DNA from: Candidatus Muiribacterium halophilum
GTDB taxonomy: Bacteria; Muiribacteriota; Muiribacteriia; Muiribacteriales; Muiribacteriaceae
Assembly: GCA_002869225.1 (NCBI GenBank)
Contig: PKTG01000100.1
Location: 1 to 35,155, forward strand
Reading direction: 5' to 3'
DNA length: 35,155 nucleotides
The notes under the pieces are model-generated. The model was not told the origin of the DNA. It saw only the letters and a program-made list of their open reading frames with translations, and did no database searches. This document shows positions 7,141 through 15,413 of the stretch, in pieces. The position numbers and the translations under genes are program-made. Each line of letters begins with the position of its first letter. Positions within the stretch are counted from its first letter, which is position 1.

Positions 7141-9379
7141 CACGGGTAAATCCTTCCCTCTCAAGTAATGAAATTATCTTTTCATCAAGAGTATTATTAT
7201 TTTTTAAAAGTTTACCAAAATATTTCTTTTTTTCCAAATCGTTAAGTTTATTGCTACTATACCAACCATAAAATAATGTCTTATCATCTTTTCTGTGTCT
7301 GGATATCTCATAAAAATAATCTATTGCTTTATCAAATCTTCCTTGCTCATACCAGGATATTCCTTTTCCAAAAAGATCTATCATCTTCATCTTTTTAAGA
7401 ACTAAAGTCCCGTTTGTAGCAAAAGGCTCAAGATTCTTTGAGTTTAAGACGTAAATATCCTGCTGTTTATCCATTCCAATCGCCATAGGATTGACAAAAC
7501 GATTCTTTCCATGACCGAACTTGCCAAATTCAGAAATATATGCTCCTGTTATATCAAAGATCTGCATAATACTTCTTGCATAATCAGCTATTGAGATAAA
7601 ACCATCTTTTGATATTACAAAAGTGAATTTACCAATAAAGGTACCTTTTCCAAGTCCCGTCTTTCCAAAAGAGTTAAGATATCTTCCCTCTTTTGAGAAC
7701 TTTTGTATCCGGTTATTTCCGATCTCATTTACATAAAGATTATCATTTGCATCCACATCCATATAGAAAGGATTCTTGAACTCACCTTTTCCAAATCCGT
7801 AATCCATTCTGAAATCACCATCAGAATCGGTAAGTTTACCAATTTGAAATAAAAGCTCGCCTGAAGAGGAATATTTTGACACCATATGATTATATCTATC
7901 CATGGTATATATACTTCCCTCTGAATCCACACAAAAATAATCTATTTTAATATCAACATCCGGACTTCCTTCGGTCATTATAGAATAATTGACAAAAAGA
8001 CTTCTTCCAGTCTTCTCATTATATTGAAGCTTTTTCTTTGTCCTGTTTACAAAAAGTATGTTTCCACTATCATCAACGGCAATATTAGAAAGTGTCTCAT
8101 CAGATCCCGGAATATTTCTTATCATACTATCGGTATCATATTTTATTACTCTCTGCCCTTCAGGTGATAATATAAAAACTCCTCCATTTGAATCCGCTAT
8201 GACACCAAAACTATTATCAATATAGGATGATAACACCATATAGGAACGAAGGAAATCTCCCTGAAATGAAAAAGCCTGTATCCTTTTTCTCTCAGAATCA
8301 AGTACAAATATAAAACCAAGCTCGGAAATCCCAAAGATCATCTCAGGACTGTTAAGCATACTATCCTTTTTTCCATATTTTGAGATAGTTCTAAGATATT
8401 TCAGACTCTTGTCAAACACCTGAATTCTATGACCACCTCTTTCAAGCACAAAGATAAGTGAGGATCTATCAGCATATATCTGATACGGTTCAATAAACTC
8501 ACCAGGAGCTGAACCTTGTTTACCGAGTTGTGAAAGAAATCTTCCATCTTCTGCGTCAAAAAGCTGTATTCTGTTGTTGTTTGTATCTGCGACATATAAC
8601 TTATCATCGAGATATGCGACGTTGATCTGAGCTCCTAACTCTCCTGCACCAGTACCACTTTTTTCTATATTAAACAATCTCTTTCCGCTCTTTAGTGAAA
8701 AACCTCTAATAACAGCTCCTGATACGCTATAGCAGAACAATCTCGCATCTTTTATATCAAACGCGAACCTTACGTTTTCTCTAAGCCCTATATCTATTTC
8801 CCTTATCTTCTTAAATCCAGGTCGAAATATCTCAACCACACCTTTATTTAGATCGAATATATATATTATACCTTCCGGGTCTATCGAAATAGTATAATCT
8901 CCTTTTCTTTCGACTTTAGGTCTACCCTCAAGTATCTTTTCTCCAATATCAAGATCCTCTCCAGCTTTAAAGATTGTTTGTCTGTATGTATCAAGAACAT
9001 AGAAGGAACCATTATTCTTATGAATTGCTTTTATATCTTTCAGACCAGTATCAATTGTCTTTAAAAGGACTCCGTCAGGAGAATATTTTTTGACGATCCC
9101 AGTATGAGGTACGATTATATAAATATTTCCCTGATCATCGATCGGGATGTTTAAGATCTCTTTATCAAGCGGCATCTTCTCAATATTTATCTCTTTAAGA
9201 ATATCATAGCCTCTATAAGAATCTGATGGAGTCTTTTCAAGTACAGGGACTTTGTTTGTCAGTCTGGGTCTTCTGGCCAGATCAGTTTTTTTCTCCGGAG
9301 TTGTCTCCTCATCCATACACGAGATATTAAAAACTACGAATAATATTAAGACTATTAAAGATATTCTTTTAAAAAACAT
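7130..9379 (-). CDS. NHL-repeat beta-propeller lipoprotein with C-terminal TPR-like tail
   Basis: The product is a predicted surface or periplasmic lipoprotein of about 749 residues. The ATG at 9379 gives MFFKRISLIVLILFVVFNIS followed by Cys, a good lipoprotein signal; starting at 9412 would bury it. Many NHL/6-bladed-propeller motifs are visible, for example YVADTNNNRIQLFD, HRIQVFD, YVNEIGNNRIQKF and GKGTF. These suggest one or two propellers, used in other proteins for protein, sugar or peptidoglycan-related binding. The last ~80 residues (GKGISWYEQGRFDKAIDYFYEISRH) look like a TPR pair. It overlaps its upstream propeller gene by 11 bp. Substrate and function are unknown. Confidence 0.8.
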   Translation of the reverse strand: MFFKRISLIVLILFVVFNISCMDEETTPEKKTDLARRPRLTNKVPVLEKTPSDSYRGYDILKEINIEKMPLDKEILNIPIDDQGNIYIIVPHTGIVKKYSPDGVLLKTIDTGLKDIKAIHKNNGSFYVLDTYRQTIFKAGEDLDIGEKILEGRPKVERKGDYTISIDPEGIIYIFDLNKGVVEIFRPGFKKIREIDIGLRENVRFAFDIKDARLFCYSVSGAVIRGFSLKSGKRLFNIEKSGTGAGELGAQINVAYLDDKLYVADTNNNRIQLFDAEDGRFLSQLGKQGSAPGEFIEPYQIYADRSSLIFVLERGGHRIQVFDKSLKYLRTISKYGKKDSMLNSPEMIFGISELGFIFVLDSERKRIQAFSFQGDFLRSYMVLSSYIDNSFGVIADSNGGVFILSPEGQRVIKYDTDSMIRNIPGSDETLSNIAVDDSGNILFVNRTKKKLQYNEKTGRSLFVNYSIMTEGSPDVDIKIDYFCVDSEGSIYTMDRYNHMVSKYSSSGELLFQIGKLTDSDGDFRMDYGFGKGEFKNPFYMDVDANDNLYVNEIGNNRIQKFSKEGRYLNSFGKTGLGKGTFIGKFTFVISKDGFISIADYARSIMQIFDITGAYISEFGKFGHGKNRFVNPMAIGMDKQQDIYVLNSKNLEPFATNGTLVLKKMKMIDLFGKGISWYEQGRFDKAIDYFYEISRHRKDDKTLFYGWYSSNKLNDLEKKKYFGKLLKNNNTLDEKIISLLEREGFTRDEY

Positions 9380-10466
9380 ATTCAGCTCTCTCAAGATCGA
9401 TACGATATACACAATTTTCAGATTGACAACTTATAAATACACTACCAGCAGTTAACTGAACATCTTCAGGTTTGAAATCCAGCTTTATCTCTTTTACATA
9501 ACTCTCATCCTTAGATGATATAATAAGTTTTGAATCAGAAGTTACAACCGCTATAATGTTATTATAAACTGATATCCCTAAAGGTCTTTTGACAAAACTC
9601 TTTCCAAATTTTAAAAACTTTTTAAAACTCCCAAATCTGTCATATAAATGAACTCTATTATTTCTGTAATCAGTCACATATAGATCATAATCATTATCAA
9701 CAGCAGTATATTTAGGTTTATTGAACTGTTTTATCCCACGCCCGAAAGAACCTAAAGTCAGTATATGGTTACCGTTTCCATCAAACTTCTGTATTCTATC
9801 ATTTTCTGTATCCGCTATATAAATATCACCGGATAGGTCCATACATATTCCTTTAGGAAGGTAGAATTCTCCGTCTTTAGAACCATTTCCACCAAAAGCT
9901 GATATAAAGTTTCCATCAATATCGAATTTAGCGACTCTATGATTTTCAGTATCAACAACATAAACAAATCTTCCCACGACTATATCAGAGGGCCTGTTAA
10001 ATCTACCTTTAAGATCGTTTAAAGAGGTAGACCATCCGAATCCTCCGAATTCAAAAGAAAAGAGGTCGTTTCCTGTAAAGACCTGTATTCGATCGTTCAT
10101 TGAATCCACAACAAAAAGTCTTGAGAAATAATCTACAAATATACCAGATGGGTAGTTAAATCTACCCTGATCAACACCGTGACCCCCGATTTTCTTCTTG
10201 TCGATCTGATCATTTACATCTATAGCTATTAATCTTTTCCCTTTTATATCCTCAGTCTTTAAAAGTTCCATACTGTTATTTTCAGCTTGGCTAAGACATG
10301 ATACTATCTTCTTTCCATCCTTATCATAAAGACAGATAAAAAGCCCCTTCTTCTTTGCAGAATAGGTTATGGTGTTTCCGTTGATCTTTACATCCTCTAT
10401 TAGATGAGCAGAAAACGAAACAATTGAAAATAAAAAAAATATCAGAAAAAATATATTCTTCTTCAT
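9369..10466 (-). CDS. Secreted NHL-repeat beta-propeller protein
   Basis: The product has about 365 residues from the ATG at 10466, which directly opens the signal peptide MKKNIFFLIFFLFSIVSFSA. The mature part has a small N-terminal beta region, then repeated NHL motifs at about 40-50-residue spacing: YPSGIFVDYFSRLFVVDSMN, VYVVDTENHRVAKFD, DIYIADTENDRIQKFD and LYVTDYRNNRVHLYD. This is enough for one six-bladed propeller. Unlike the next gene it shows no lipobox. No clear ribosome site precedes the ATG. A 50-bp AT-rich gap follows the vWA gene, so a promoter there is possible but not convincing. Confidence 0.8.
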   Translation of the reverse strand: MKKNIFFLIFFLFSIVSFSAHLIEDVKINGNTITYSAKKKGLFICLYDKDGKKIVSCLSQAENNSMELLKTEDIKGKRLIAIDVNDQIDKKKIGGHGVDQGRFNYPSGIFVDYFSRLFVVDSMNDRIQVFTGNDLFSFEFGGFGWSTSLNDLKGRFNRPSDIVVGRFVYVVDTENHRVAKFDIDGNFISAFGGNGSKDGEFYLPKGICMDLSGDIYIADTENDRIQKFDGNGNHILTLGSFGRGIKQFNKPKYTAVDNDYDLYVTDYRNNRVHLYDRFGSFKKFLKFGKSFVKRPLGISVYNNIIAVVTSDSKLIISSKDESYVKEIKLDFKPEDVQLTAGSVFISCQSENCVYRIDLERAEYVF

Positions 10467-10516
10467 AATGAAAATAATAATATATACGTTATACAAACGC
10501 AAATATGATAAACAGG

Positions 10517-12307
10517 TTACGGGTTAATAGTGTATAATCTCGAACAGGAATCCTGCTCCTCTTTATCTTTAAAGTATAATATTTCGGTCATCACCTTTGT
10601 CTCATCTAAAATAAAACCTGGAAATGAGAAGGTTATATCATAATAACCTGAGACACTCTTTCTTATTGAGCTAAAAAATTCATCTATACTTTTTTCTGTC
10701 GGAGAATAAAAATATTTTCCTCCTGAATAAATAGAAAGCTGTTTTAATACAAAATGATTGGCCTCTTTATGAAAAGTCATAGCATATAATGGTATCTTAG
10801 AATCTTTCAAAGCCCATTTAACATCCTTAAGCTTTTTTTTTGACATAGGAGCTTTATCCATCTCATAACGCTGATCTATTCCATCAGAAAGAAGCAGTAT
10901 GCTTTTTTGACCTTTAACAGAATACAGCTCAAGAACCTCTTTGAAAAGCGAGTCGAATAAGGCTGTACTTCCTTTTGGAATGACATTTTTTCTTATAAGA
11001 AAAGGATTTACATCAAATTTATTTCCAGGTATCCTTTTCAGATTTGAATCAAAAGAATAAAGGTGTATTCTCTCATTGTCCTGCACCTTTAGATTAAAAA
11101 CTGATATCAGCTCAAGATATTTATCCCATAATCTTTCCATTGAACCCGATTTATCAAGTAAAAGTGCTATGTTATGAGGATCTTTTCCTCTATCCACTTT
11201 ATACGGACTGACCTGACAACGAACACTTACCTTTATATCCTCAACTTTTGGAGCGTTTGTATTTTTTCCATATCTATATGCATAAGCGGTAAGGATTATC
11301 TTGGGAGAATCGATGATTATGTCTTCTAAAGATATCCTATATTCTTTATAGACCGAGAAGACATCATCTGGAAACTTTCTATCCTTGTTTTTCATATCTA
11401 TCTCAGAAAGAATATTGAGAGTATCACCTTTGTAGTTGACAGATATATTTACCTCTCTGGTATATAGTTGATCTTTTAAAAATGGATCATCAAGTATTAT
11501 TGTAAACCTATCTCTTAGCATATCTTCAAGAAAATTTGAAAAAGACTTTGTATCAGTTATCATCTTAGCTTCTGTACCTTCAGCTATACCTTTGAGATTA
11601 TATTCTGATCTTCTTTCAGTCCCAAGAGCCAGGGTTAGACATTTAACACCTTTTTTATTTGCTTTATCAATACAATCCTTCATAGAGTATACGCTCATAA
11701 GTTGAGCTGAACCGACGTTGACCTCATCGATCCCATCTGACACGACAACAAGAAGTTTTTTTTCTAAAGGAGCACCTTCATCAAAAAGATCAAGTGCATA
11801 ATATATCGAATCAAAATACGCTGTAGGTCCTTTAAAATCAATCTTTTCCAGATGCTCTTTTATATTTTCCGGTTCTGCTGACTCCGGTCTTTTGAACACT
11901 CTCATACGATTGGAAAATGTAGCATAAGCCTTAACGGAATTATCAGGTGTCTTATCCAATATGTCCATAAAAAGGCCTATAGATCTTTCCTTTTCAGTCT
12001 TCACACTAGCACTAGTATCAAGAAGAATCACGAGTTTAAAAGGTTCTCTATCCTCAATAAGCTGAGGCTCTACTACAGCTGTAATAAAAGGGACAAGTCT
12101 ATTATCCGGAATATCATTTTTCATCCCTCCATTATCTTGAAAATATGATAACCTTTGAAAAAACTCATTATTAGATTTATTATAGGAATCCTTTCTAATA
12201 ACAAGACCGGTCTCACACCATGAGTGCAAGACCAGTACAAATATTACTATAAAGAATACTGTTGTCTTTTTAAAGTTCAAGTTCAAGGCTTTTTTTGTTT
12301 TCCTCAA
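10517..12307 (-). CDS. Secreted protein with two von Willebrand factor A domains
   Basis: After a hydrophobic signal segment (about residues 17-29, TVFFIVIFVLVLH) two vWA domains appear in tandem. The first begins KLVILLDTSASVKTE, the second IALLLDKSGSMERL; both keep the metal-site D-x-S-x-S, plus downstream SDGID motifs (VVVSDGIDEV and LLLSDGIDQR). The two domains suggest metal-dependent binding of a partner protein outside the cytoplasmic membrane. The start is TTG at 12307, six bases after AGGA, inside the end of thrS (38-bp overlap). The next in-frame TTG codons are too far from any ribosome site. Partner unknown; the propeller proteins encoded just downstream are candidates. Confidence 0.8.
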   Translation of the reverse strand: MRKTKKALNLNFKKTTVFFIVIFVLVLHSWCETGLVIRKDSYNKSNNEFFQRLSYFQDNGGMKNDIPDNRLVPFITAVVEPQLIEDREPFKLVILLDTSASVKTEKERSIGLFMDILDKTPDNSVKAYATFSNRMRVFKRPESAEPENIKEHLEKIDFKGPTAYFDSIYYALDLFDEGAPLEKKLLVVVSDGIDEVNVGSAQLMSVYSMKDCIDKANKKGVKCLTLALGTERRSEYNLKGIAEGTEAKMITDTKSFSNFLEDMLRDRFTIILDDPFLKDQLYTREVNISVNYKGDTLNILSEIDMKNKDRKFPDDVFSVYKEYRISLEDIIIDSPKIILTAYAYRYGKNTNAPKVEDIKVSVRCQVSPYKVDRGKDPHNIALLLDKSGSMERLWDKYLELISVFNLKVQDNERIHLYSFDSNLKRIPGNKFDVNPFLIRKNVIPKGSTALFDSLFKEVLELYSVKGQKSILLLSDGIDQRYEMDKAPMSKKKLKDVKWALKDSKIPLYAMTFHKEANHFVLKQLSIYSGGKYFYSPTEKSIDEFFSSIRKSVSGYYDITFSFPGFILDETKVMTEILYFKDKEEQDSCSRLYTINP

Positions 12308-14030
12308 GTATTATCCTATCAATAAATTCATCTAAAGAATATTCCTTTTGCTCACCTGTATTTCTGTTTCTTATAGTCAAAGTCTTATTATCCATCTCGG
12401 TCTGACCTACTATAGCAAGGTATGGTATTCTCATAAGTCGTGCTTCTCTTATCTTCTTACCGAGTTTTTCATTTCTTATATCTTTTTCTACCCTTATACC
12501 ACGGCTTTGAAGTTTTTCATACACCTCTTCAACATAATCGTTCATCCTATCAGCTATAGAAAGAAGTCTTATCTGAACCGGAGATAACCAGAGTGGAAGT
12601 GCTCCTGCATAATGTTCGATAAGAAACGCCATGGTCCTTTCAAGGCAACCTACCGAGGATCTATGTATTATTACCGGTCTTTTCTTTTCACCGTCAGAGT
12701 CAATGTATTCAAGCTGGAATCTTTCCGCAAGAAACAGATCTATCTGATTAGTTATTATAGTATCATCTTTGCCGTTTACATTCTGTATCTGAATATCGAG
12801 TTTTGGTCCATAAAAAGCGGCATCGCCTCTAGAGATCTCATATTTCCATCCAAGTTCATCAAGTATTTCAAGAAGTACTTTTTCTGACTGTTCCCACATC
12901 TCATCGTTATCAACATATTTACCTTTTTCATCATCTCTTAAGGAAGCTCTATACCATACCTTCTCACTTATACCCAGAGAATCCATTATATATTTAAGTA
13001 AAATAAGTACATCTTTGAATTCCTTTTTCATCTGCTGCTGAGTACAGATTATATGAGCATCAGCAAGGGTAAAGTTTCTTAACCTTATAAGACCTGATAA
13101 CTCACCGGATTTTTCAAATCTGAAGAGTGAGGATATTTCTGCAAACCTTCTTGGAAGATCATTATAGGAATGCTGATTGTTCTTATAGATCTCAAAATGA
13201 TGAGGACATGTCATAGGTCTTAATACAAATTCCTCTCCTTCAATATCAATAGGATTATACATTGAATCCTTATAATGATCCCAATGTCCTGATACTTTAT
13301 ATAGATCTACTTTTCCAAGCACTGGGGTAATTACATGTTCGTATCCTCTTCTTAACTCTTCGTCTACTATAAACCTTTCAAGTACTCTTCTTAAAGTAGC
13401 ACCTTTTGGAAGAAGAAGTGGTAGACCTTTCCCTACAAGATCTGAAAAAGCAAATATTTCAAGTTCCTTTCCAAGTTTCCTATGATCTCTTTTTCTTGCT
13501 TCTTCTCTTTTTTCTATGAAATCATTTAATTTATCCGCATCTTCAAAAGCCAGTCCATATATTCTGGTAAGCATCTTGTTTTTTTCATCACTTTTCCAAT
13601 AAGCACCGGCTACTCTGTCTAATTTAAATCCTTTAAAAGGAAGATCTTTCATCTTTTCAACATGCGGTCCCCTGCAAAGATCAAACCAGTTTCCTTGTTT
13701 GAATATACCAAGCTTTTCTTCGCCTTGAGCTTTAAGGTCCTCTATAAGTTCAAGTTTAAGATGTTCTTTCTTCTCACTGAACATACTTATTGCTTCTTCT
13801 ATCGATACTTCTATATATTCAAACTCTGTGTTTTTTTTCTTTAGTATCTTTTTCATCTCTTTCTGAATCTTTTTAAGATCTTCACTTGATATCTTTTCTT
13901 CTGTATCGAAATCATAGTAAAAACCATTTTCTATAGCTGGTCCCATACCAAGCTTCGCATCCGGAAATAATCTCTGCACTGCCTCTGCAAGGACATGAGC
14001 AAGTGAATGTCTTGCTTTTTCAATATTCAT
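12270..14030 (-). CDS. thrS: Threonine-tRNA ligase lacking the N-terminal TGS domain
   Basis: This enzyme charges tRNA-Thr in the cytoplasm. At 586 residues it is about 55-60 shorter than common bacterial ThrRS, because it begins directly with the editing domain (HSLAHVLAEAV, with H8 and H12) and lacks the TGS/N1 domain. Editing-site LCRGPHV, class II motif 2 (RFAEISSLFRFE), the zinc-binding residues in RPMTCPHH and DAHIIC, and motif 3 (HRSSVGCLERTMAFL) are present. A C-terminal anticodon-binding domain ends the protein. The ATG at 14030 has the ribosome site GAGGTG seven bases upstream, and a stop-free extension upstream is not seen. It heads the run down to minD. The leader is too short for a T-box. 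Confidence 0.95.
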   Translation of the reverse strand: MNIEKARHSLAHVLAEAVQRLFPDAKLGMGPAIENGFYYDFDTEEKISSEDLKKIQKEMKKILKKKNTEFEYIEVSIEEAISMFSEKKEHLKLELIEDLKAQGEEKLGIFKQGNWFDLCRGPHVEKMKDLPFKGFKLDRVAGAYWKSDEKNKMLTRIYGLAFEDADKLNDFIEKREEARKRDHRKLGKELEIFAFSDLVGKGLPLLLPKGATLRRVLERFIVDEELRRGYEHVITPVLGKVDLYKVSGHWDHYKDSMYNPIDIEGEEFVLRPMTCPHHFEIYKNNQHSYNDLPRRFAEISSLFRFEKSGELSGLIRLRNFTLADAHIICTQQQMKKEFKDVLILLKYIMDSLGISEKVWYRASLRDDEKGKYVDNDEMWEQSEKVLLEILDELGWKYEISRGDAAFYGPKLDIQIQNVNGKDDTIITNQIDLFLAERFQLEYIDSDGEKKRPVIIHRSSVGCLERTMAFLIEHYAGALPLWLSPVQIRLLSIADRMNDYVEEVYEKLQSRGIRVEKDIRNEKLGKKIREARLMRIPYLAIVGQTEMDNKTLTIRNRNTGEQKEYSLDEFIDRIILEENKKSLELEL

Positions 14031-14074
14031 AAACTAACACCTCATATAAAAATATTTTTTTCTTTCTGAAACAG

Positions 14075-14102
14075 TTTATAAAAAAAGAGAAAAAAATTCC
14101 AA
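14075..14102 (-). promoter_or_regulatory. Probable promoter of thrS
   Basis: The minus strand reads TTGGAA (14097-14102), 16 bp of nearly pure T, then TATAAA (14075-14080), about 45 bp upstream of the thrS ATG. No stem-loop leader follows. Confidence 0.6.
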
Positions 14103-14159
14103 CACTCTTTTTTATTTGAACGTTATATATTTGAAAATAACTGAAAAGGAGGAAAAGTC

Positions 14160-14315
14160 ATGAATGCAGGTGAAAAGATAAGAGCATTTATTCTTATGGC
14201 TGTCCTGCTTATAATTCTGGTCTTTGGTTTGATAACAGATCCAATAACCGAAAATGGTAATATAGCAATGACAGATCAGAAAGAATTTGTAATGAACACA
14301 CACACCCCACATTGA
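14160..14315 (+). CDS. 51-residue single-span membrane peptide
   Basis: This is a small plus-strand gene in an otherwise minus-strand region. The ATG at 14160 follows AGGAGG (14148-14153) at ideal spacing. The product starts MNAGEKIRAF, has one hydrophobic helix (ILMAVLLIILVFGLI, about residues 11-25), then a polar tail ending NTHTPH. A strong rho-independent terminator follows 18 bp after the stop. No family is recognised. It lies divergently from thrS and convergently to the BtuF-like gene. The upstream region has AT-rich TATATT-like sequence but no convincing -35. The ribosome site and dedicated terminator make real expression likely. Confidence 0.65.
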   Translation: MNAGEKIRAFILMAVLLIILVFGLITDPITENGNIAMTDQKEFVMNTHTPH

Positions 14316-14333
14316 CCTTTTTAAAGGTCTATC

Positions 14334-14374
14334 AGAGCGAGGATATCAAATATCTTCGCTCTTTTTCTTTTTTA
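14334..14374 (+). terminator. Rho-independent terminator after the 51-residue peptide gene
   Basis: A 13-bp stem with one G-U pair (arms 14334-14346 and 14350-14362), a three-base loop CAA, and then TTTTTCTTTTTT. The stem overlaps the stop codon and last codons of the convergent minus-strand gene. No T-run follows it on the minus strand. Confidence 0.88.
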
Positions 14375-15221
14375 TCTTTTCTAACAGATCGATTATTCTA
14401 GGACCCGGAATAAATACATTGTCACCATTTATAATAAAGATGTTTTTTCTTTTGACCGCTTTAACATCAAGCTTCTGCCATTCTTTTATCATCCTAACTT
14501 TTTCTTCTTTTTTAATATTATTTCTTTCATCTAAAATAAATATGTTTTCCGGATCTATTCTCATTAGATCTTCCGCGCCTAAAGCCGGGTATTCAACGTT
14601 TCCTTTGTAGCCATTCTTATAACCCGCTATCTTTAAAAGTTCCGAAAATATATTATTATTTCCTGCAACATAAATATTTTTAAGCCCATCCGATGAGCCA
14701 ACAACCACGATAGCATCCTCTCCATTTTCCGGGGTCTTTTGGTTAAAGACATCTGAAAAGGTCAATATTTTTTCTTCATTATCCTTAATACCAAGTAATC
14801 TTTCCATCCTCAGCATGCTTTCTTTTATATCCTTTACCGATTTATCATCAAAAGAATAATAACTCATACCAAGACTTTCTAACCTTTCTCTATCATTATC
14901 ATGGACACTATTTGAAAAGACAGCATCTGGTGATATTCTGGCAAGTGCTTCATAATCAATACCTTTGAAGCCTGCCACTTTAGGTAATCTTCTGATATTT
15001 TCAGGATAAACGGAATGATCACTTACAGCTACTATGAGATCTTCACCACCGATATAACAAAGCATCTCCTGAATACTCTGCATCAATACCGCTATTGTCC
15101 TGATATCAGACCCTTTGATATTCTCATGCGATCTACATGACCTTTCTGCAAGTACAAAAAATATTACTACAAGGAATATTATAATTGATAATACGATAAA
15201 TCTTTTTCTGAATACAGCCAT
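14346..15221 (-). CDS. BtuF/FepB-type periplasmic binding protein under cobalamin riboswitch control
   Basis: This is a class III (helical-backbone) substrate-binding protein for ABC importers of corrinoids, haem or siderophores. An N-terminal membrane segment (FIVLSIIIFLVVIFFVLA, about residues 8-25) anchors or exports it; the following Cys is not in a standard lipobox. Both lobes are visible: RTIAVLMQSIQEMLCYIGGE with SDHSVYP and LPKVAGFKGIDYEALARISP, then YVAGNNNIFSELLKIAGYKN with YPALGAEDLMRIDPENIFIL. GGAGG lies five bases before the ATG at 15221. The cobalamin riboswitch upstream makes a cobalamin or precursor ligand likely. No permease or ATPase partner is adjacent; the gene ends the run at a convergent terminator. 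Confidence 0.82.
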   Translation of the reverse strand: MAVFRKRFIVLSIIIFLVVIFFVLAERSCRSHENIKGSDIRTIAVLMQSIQEMLCYIGGEDLIVAVSDHSVYPENIRRLPKVAGFKGIDYEALARISPDAVFSNSVHDNDRERLESLGMSYYSFDDKSVKDIKESMLRMERLLGIKDNEEKILTFSDVFNQKTPENGEDAIVVVGSSDGLKNIYVAGNNNIFSELLKIAGYKNGYKGNVEYPALGAEDLMRIDPENIFILDERNNIKKEEKVRMIKEWQKLDVKAVKRKNIFIINGDNVFIPGPRIIDLLEKIKKKKSEDI

Positions 15222-15230
15222 CTTTTCCTC

Positions 15231-15405
15231 CGAAAGCGTACATATTTCATGTACATATTTGACTGATCAGGATATCCTGACTTAGAGACCACCTACTAAC
15301 AAACCTTCTCAAGAGCCTTGGACTCTTAATGGTGTATTATGCTTTCGTTTCTCATTACAGTAGCGGGGACTGTGAAGGATTCTCACCTTCTTCCCCCGAT
15401 CAGTC
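15231..15405 (-). promoter_or_regulatory. Cobalamin riboswitch with ribosome-site-proximal expression platform
   Basis: On the minus strand the closing stem P1 is GACTGATC (15398-15405) paired with GATCAGTC (15261-15268). Inside are the class hallmarks GGTGAGAATCCTTC, ACAGTCCCCGCTACTGT, and a 3' B12-box-like GTCAGGATATCCTGA. Downstream, GTACAT and ATGTAC can form a small hairpin. GCTTTCG (15231-15237), touching the GGAGG ribosome site, is perfectly complementary to CGAAAGC inside the aptamer (15341-15347). No T-run follows, so translational control is more likely than termination. P1 begins only 8 bp after the upstream usp stop codon. Confidence 0.9.
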
Positions 15406-15413
15406 ATTATTTT

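Noticed and set aside
14031-14101. T-box leader for thrS
   Set aside because: The leader after the likely promoter is only about 45 bases and has no stem-loops or T-box sequence.
14112-14312. Minus-strand 66-codon frame opposite the small plus-strand gene
   Set aside because: It has no ribosome site and mirrors the plus-strand gene, which has AGGAGG and a terminator.
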